Shown here piece after piece: positions 58,535 to 64,000 of a DNA stretch of 64,000 bases; within the stretch, counting starts at the first letter, position 1, and every line of letters starts with the position of its first letter. A model generated the notes under the pieces. It did no database searches, was not told where the DNA came from, and saw only the letters and a program-made list of their open reading frames with translations. This DNA is from Tetragonia tetragonoides (Eukaryota > Streptophyta > Magnoliopsida > Caryophyllales > Aizoaceae). The stretch lies in assembly GCA_038025085.1 (NCBI GenBank), contig CM076146.1, positions 10,664,001 through 10,728,000 on the forward strand. Direction: 5' to 3'. The position numbers and the translations under genes were made by a program.

Positions 58535-61500
58535 TTACATAACTTGCGCAAATAAGTTCCAATCCTTTCTACTATGCTTGACCACACTAACTCCATGCAA
58601 TCTACCTCTAATCACAAACTTAAGCTGCTGTAAAATAGACTCATCCGTAGAGAGATGCTGCTGAAAAATATGTGTTATTTCTTTCTCTCTCCAGAGATAG
58701 TAAAGGAGGGCTGCAGTGGCAGCTGCATAAAGCATTATTTGTAATCTTGTCTTCCTTCTCGCTGCTCCATTTAGTAGGCCTTGGATGGTAGTGGCAGAGG
58801 AATTCCATCCAAGCCAATTCTTGAGGGAATGCAATAAAGACACTTCTGCTGCATGTGAAAAATAAGTGATCTCTTGTTTCTGCTTGATTAGTGCACATGT
58901 ATTAGCAGTTCAGGTTACCTTGAAGGAAACCCATATGTTGCATTCAATCCTTTGTTAGAAGCTTCCCCAATGGGCAAGCCAAAGGATGAAACTGTGGCGT
59001 GGAAAGTTAAACTTCTCCCACACCAAGTTTGCATGTCTATACTTCATAGCATAACATTTTATAACCTACAGAGGTTGTATAAACTTTCGTGTCTGCATTC
59101 CAGACACCTTGAGAGTTATACGCCTGCCTGAATTTCTCTCTCAGCTTAATGAGCTTGGACGAATACCAGCTGCTATCATTTTTGGGAGTGTACTCCCAAA
59201 TATTACTTCCCTTCAAATATATACCATTGACCCAACGCACCCAGAGGATATCTTGTTTTGAAGAAATGGCCCATATATGCTTCCCATTCAAAGCATAGTT
59301 CCATGTCATGCATTTCTTAGACTGAAGGACACCTTGCTTTCTAGGTGTGCAGATCCAGTCCTAAGAGTCCAAGCTTGATTTTCTTTGCTGCTCAACATCT
59401 CCCCAAAGAAACTGTCTGCATTTTTGCTCTATCTGTTCCAGGAAACTAGTAGGCAGAACAAAAATCCTAGACGAATACAAATGAAGAGACATAAGCACAG
59501 AGTTAATGAGTTGAGCCTCCCCGCATATGAAATGTTTCTTGTAGCCCGGCTATTCAGTCTTTGGTGATTTTATCAACTAAAAAGCTGATTCAACTTTGTT
59601 CCATCTTGTAGGGGTTAGTGGAACAACCAAATATTTCATTGAGAAGGTCCCTTTATGAAAACCTGTCATTTCAAGAAGCTTGTTCTTCAATGCCATATCT
59701 ATACCAGCTATATAGCATTGTGACTTCTTTTTATTTTCTTGCAAGCCTGTGACTCTAGAGAAATACTCAAACCCCTCCATAATCCTCTCAACAGATTTTT
59801 CATTTGCTTTACAAAAAACTATAAGGTCATCCGCAAAACAAATGTGATTGAAGGCCACATTTTTGCACATAGGATGGAATCTAGAGTCAGGGTAAATTAG
59901 AAACCATTTTCAGAATTCTTGAGAGGTACTCCATCACCATCACAAACAAAAGAGGGGAATTAGGGTCCCCTTGTCTTATCCCTCTTATACCTTCGAAATA
60001 ACCAAAGGACTCTCCATTGACACAAAGAGAGAAGCTCGCTGTTTTGACACATGCTATCACCCAATTATAGAATTTTGGAGGGAAACCAAAACCTGGCAGC
60101 ATATCTTCAATAAACCCCTAATGTATAGTATCATACACCTTGCATAGATTAATTTTCATGAGGCAACGGGGAAAAATATTTTCCTTTTGTAATTTCTAAT
60201 GTTATCCTGAATATCATGACATTATGTACAATATTTCTGCCGCTAACAAAAGCACCGTGATTCAAAGAGATTAAACCAGGAAACACAGATCTAAGTCTAT
60301 CACACAAGACCTTTGAAACACACTTGTAGATAGCATTACAACAAGCAATAAGGCGAAAGTCAGAGGCATAAGCATGGGCATCAATTTTTGGAATGAGACA
60401 GAGATTTGTAGAATTGACCTGCTTTAGCATTTTACCAGAGTTGAAGAAATCCTGAGCAGCTTCCATAACCTCCTCTCCAATTACAGCTCATGCATCTTTA
60501 TAAAAACCACTACCAAAGCCATCTGGTCCTGGGCTCTTGGTTGTGTCAATACTGAATAGTGCACCCTTTATTTCAGCATTAGTAACAGGTTTTATGAGTG
60601 TTAGCTGTTGATGCACATTAAAAGTATAACCAGTCTGAAAACCCCTTGATCAGGTGCAGATATTGCAGTTGTAACTCCCAACATACCCTTATAGAAGCCT
60701 GCCAACTCCTCATGGATCTGATACTGAGTAGTTAGCTCAACCCCAGCAGCTGGTCTTCAAAGCATAAACTCTATTAGATTGTCTTCTCTGCCTCATGAGT
60801 GCATGGAAGTACTGTGTGTTGGAGTCATCCAGTTGCACCCATCCGGCCTTGCTTTTCTGGTGCAAGAAAGATTCCACATAGTTATTGATCTTCAAAAACT
60901 CAAATCTAGCTTCCCTTTCACAATTCTGTTGTGCACAGTCTGCAGGCTGTTTATTCAATTCCTTGGGCCTTAAACATGGTCTCTCTGGCAGCATGAACTT
61001 TTTGTATGCAAGTCTGCATATTCTCTCCTGTTTAAATCCTTTAGAAGATTCTTAGTTTTCTTGAGCTTGCTAATTACAGCGAACATTTTAGAACCAGCAA
61101 TATAGCAATCCCAAGCCTCTTTTATGGTAGGCAAAAAAGAGTGTGTTTTCCCCACATATTAAAATAGCTTAACATGGGAGCTTTCCTCTGCTTATCAATC
61201 TGAAGTGTAACAACAGCAGGTATATGGTTTGAGACACCCTCAGGAAGAAAATGAACCACACAGTCCTTATGCATTTTAAGCCAAGCATCATTACAAAAAA
61301 CTCTTTCAATTTTGGAGAAAGCTCTGGGACCTTGCTCGTGTCTGTTATTCCATGAGTAATAACAGCCTGTATATAAGCCAATTCGAGCAGATGAAAGCTA
61401 TTTAAACAGTCTTTAAGTTCAGTAATTTCACTTAGTGATACTGACTTACCCCCAAGAATATTGTTAAAATCACCAAGAAATAACGATGGACCATCATTAT

Positions 61501-61885
61501 TACCAGCAAACTGAATCATCTCATTCCAAAGAGGCCTTCGTTCCTCTTTCTCATTGAGACCATACACAAATTACACAAATAACACTGTGTGAAGCACTAA
61601 ATGAGTTTCCTGACATGTAACCAACTGATCTGAAGAGTGCAAGATTGTGACTGAATAGACTAAAGGTCTCCAAAAAACCCAGATTCTACCACCACGGTGT
61701 GCATGGTTGTTAATGAAAGAACCCCAGCCTTGTAGCACTGCATTTTTAACTTTTTTCATGATTATTATCTCTGACTTTTGTTTCAATAATGCGAATAGGC
61801 CAACTTTATTAACATGGCAGAGGAGGACCTCCATCTGCTTAGGCCTTTCAGGCACCTAATATTCCACGCAATAACTCTATCCATG
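58535..61885 (-). pseudogene. LINE ORF2: endonuclease, reverse transcriptase, zf-RVT; many lesions
   Basis: The ATG at about 61885 (MDRVIAWNIRCLKGL) overlaps the ORF1 stop. The usual WNxRGLN endonuclease motif has C in place of G. Endonuclease remnants reach about 61170 (VYGLNEKEERR, FLGDFNNILGG). The linker contains GWVQLDDSNTQYFHA. The reverse transcriptase is broken into frames at 60466-60149 (LCLIPKIDAHAYASDFRLIA), 60102-59887 ([20 protein letters not shown]) and 59870-59577 (ICFADDLIVF, catalytic FADD retained). The zf-RVT end appears at 58898-58535 (MCTNQAETRDHLFFTC). No functional product is possible. Confidence 0.85.
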
Positions 61886-63223
61886 ACCAGAGCTACCTTG
61901 CCCATCATCACTGAAAATAACTTCTTGATGGTTCAAGACTGAGAAGTTATTATGAACTGGAGTTGCTTCAATTGAATCATTTCTTGTTCTTGCTGCATTT
62001 TGAGGATTCTGCCACACTACCCTGTTTTGTGTTGGAGCCAAACACTGTACTGGCTGACCTAAAGATGCTGGGTGTTCAGCATCCATTACAGGCTGCTGCA
62101 TTTGCTGTTGTTGCCCCACAGACTGTTGTTGCTGCTCTTAAATAGGTTCTTTTGCTCTCTGTACAGGAACCCAAACCTTTTTATGCTTTTTTCTACAGTC
62201 TGTATCCACATGCCCATGTAATTTGCAAGGAGTGCAAGCGACTGGTTTCCATTCATACTTGACCATTTGTTGAATAATAGCACCTCTCTCAGTTCTAAGG
62301 TGTACCATTTCAGGCATTTCAGAGTTAACCTCCACTTCACTTTAAACTCTAGCAAAGTTCACACCTCTTTTTTCCTGGGTATTCTGATCTGCCATAAGAG
62401 GGTTACCAATCAAACTGCTCAGTTTACTCAATCCAAGAGCACTCCAATACTTCACATCAAGTCCCAAAAATCTTACCCAAAGAGGATCAACTGAATTAAT
62501 ATCGTCCTTAGATAGATCTAGATTTTCAGACCAAGGCCTCACAATTACAGGTTTATTATCAAAAATGAAATATCTCTGTGACAACGACAGCATCCCTACC
62601 AGCCTCATTGTCAAAGTGAACCAAAGTAATTCCATTCTTAAGCATGACAATTTTATTAATCCCATGTTTCCCCCATTCATTCTGAATAAAGGTGTTAAGC
62701 ACATTACTAGGTGACCTGACACCTATAACATAGCACACAAGGGCAGTGCTCCAATAATGAATCTCAGAAAGGATATCTTCCCTATAAATCCCAGCTATAA
62801 GACTATCTCCATGAATCTCAGGTGCAACATAATCCAATTTAAAACCAGCATAATCCAATTTCGAAATATCAAAAGATTTCCAAACAGTGAGGGTTTTACC
62901 TGGAGATTTTTGCTCATCCTCGATAGCCACTTCATCATCCCATGATTCCTTCGTTTTTTCCCAGAATCTCCACGAATGAACTCAAGCCATTGATTAAGCT
63001 TATTGTGAGCCTCCTCAAGTTTAAATATCTTTTTCGGATTGACTTCCCCCAAATTTAGACCCTCAAATTCTGTATTCAGATTTCTCGCTACATTCGCAGG
63101 ATTTGGTTGGTTAGGGTTACCCATTGTTGATGCATTGCGATTCTAATTCAGATCATCATCTAATTGTTTTTGTTGATTTTCTAATTGTAGAGCTTTGAGT
63201 TGAGCTGGATTTTTCCTCGTCAT
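61877..63223 (-). pseudogene. LINE ORF1 with DUF4283 and CCHC zinc knuckle, broken
   Basis: The likely original start is the ATG at 63223 (MTRKNPAQLKALQ). A stop about 26 codons later precedes MGNPNQPNPANVARN at 63124. The DUF4283 part is spread over at least two frames (FKLDYVAPEIHGDSLIAG, TALVCYVIGVRSPSNVLNTF, then PVIVRPWSENLDLSKDD and PLWVRFLGLDVKYW). The zinc knuckle CTPCKLHGHVDTDC (C-x2-C-x4-H-x4-C) is near 62196-62238. A glutamine-rich tail ends at 61877. RNA-binding role as for other LINE ORF1 proteins. Confidence 0.8.
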
Positions 63224-63779
63224 AACGCGAGGCACTATCTGTGCCGCCGAGAGAGAAAAACTAGAGAGAGAAAGTCTCATTGCACTAAGGTTTAAGCAAC
63301 TTTACTGCTTTTATAGTTGCACACTTCATGCAAATGAATATCGATTGAATGCATGTGATATATTTCATATTCACGCAGTAACTGTTACGTGACATACAAT
63401 AGGTTATGCTCAAACAGTTCCTTGTCAGGTATTAACTTCCACTCATTAAACTATAAGCTACAAAAAAAAAAAAATAAAAAAAAGGAAAGAACGATCTTTG
63501 GTTGTTGCTCTTTAGGTCTTGTGATGTATGTTTGTGCTCTATTTCAGATATTCTACAAGTAGATTCACATTTCTCTAAAGATATTGTCAAACTAGAAGAT
63601 CACACTATCAACCCCCCCCTGTACATGCCTATGGTGCTAATGTGTTATTGTGTGTTTGTACCTCCCTCTATTGTTTTTAATCCAAGCATTGTAGTTGCAT
63701 AGGGAAGATATCTATGGAAGATTGGTTGTAACTTTAATACAGATGCCTATGTTGTTTGTATTTTCTAATATTCCCACAT
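63224..63779. other. LINE leader and unassigned sequence
   Basis: 63224-about 63300 is the probable LINE 5' UTR. The rest, with A tracts near 63463-63485 and a C run near 63610, shows no gene. Confidence 0.4.
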
Positions 63780-63868
63780 TTATTTAGAATATAATAGAGT
63801 TACTTTAAGTCAAAATAGGGTTAAATTTTAGTCATAATAGGGTTGACTTTTATACTTAGTATGGTCAA

Positions 63869-63950
<82 letters not shown>

Positions 63951-64000
63951 TCTACTTTGAAGAATACAACATAAATAACAGGTTAACTTTTATAAATAAT
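63780..64000. repeat. aatagggttaac-type repeats with a (TA)n microsatellite
   Basis: Imperfect copies of the motif also seen at 55991-56105 surround about 37 TA units (63872-63947). The array continues past the window end. Confidence 0.75.

Larger units (their letters stand above)
58535..63223 (-). mobile_element. Second plant LINE (L1-type), heavily decayed
   Basis: On the minus strand it has ORF1 (63223-61877) with DUF4283 and a zinc knuckle, then ORF2 (about 61885-58535) with endonuclease, reverse transcriptase and zf-RVT remnants, the same order as the LINE at 27-32 kb but from a different subfamily. Many frameshifts and stops are present. A leader with (GA)-rich sequence extends to about 63300. 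Neither poly(A) nor target duplication was found, consistent with greater age. Confidence 0.85.

Overview
The window looks like repeat-rich, AT-rich nuclear DNA of a flowering plant, probably a eudicot; I cannot name the species. The evidence is a CACTA transposon with introns, plant-type LINEs carrying DUF4283 and zf-RVT domains, a chromovirus tail with a chromodomain, long LTRs that use an initiator tRNA-Met primer site, Stowaway MITEs, Helitrons, and one plant-style dynein light chain gene. There are no operons, CRISPR arrays or prokaryotic genes. Nearly every long reading frame belongs to a transposable element and most are broken.

Layout. 1-5763: the 3' part of a decayed CACTA element whose terminal inverted repeat ends at 5763. 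5764-19711: an array of a roughly 168-bp satellite, interrupted at 7007-11814 by a chimeric gag-only LTR retrotransposon. 19713-22193: a second gag-only element next to the array. It is fused to the integrase/chromodomain tail of a Tekay/Del-like chromovirus (22194-22681), followed by a 2.6-kb LTR (22833-25409). 26043-26280: a large (AAT)n/(ATT)n inverted microsatellite. 26539-32695: a tandem duplication split by a full-length but inactivated LINE (27352-32573). 33-48 kb: MITEs, solo LTRs (36.0-37.4 and 40.3-42.5 kb), two tandem Helitrons (37755-40236), a short LINE insertion at 44.4 kb, a fragment of an apurinic endonuclease gene, and old AT-rich duplications.

49269-52711 holds the only apparently intact host gene, a two-exon LC8-type dynein light chain on the minus strand. 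53-58 kb has tRNA-like relics, a processed pseudogene of the dyskerin/CBF5 pseudouridine synthase, and a probable solo LTR. 58535-63223 is a second, heavily decayed LINE on the minus strand, and the window ends in an AT-rich stretch with a long (TA)n tract.

There is no convincing new multi-gene system here. The most interesting material is the satellite (nucleosome-sized monomers with higher-order duplications), the gag-only elements and their chimeric junctions, the tandem Helitrons with a datable MITE insertion, and a small family of tRNA-shaped sequences without a credible anticodon arm.
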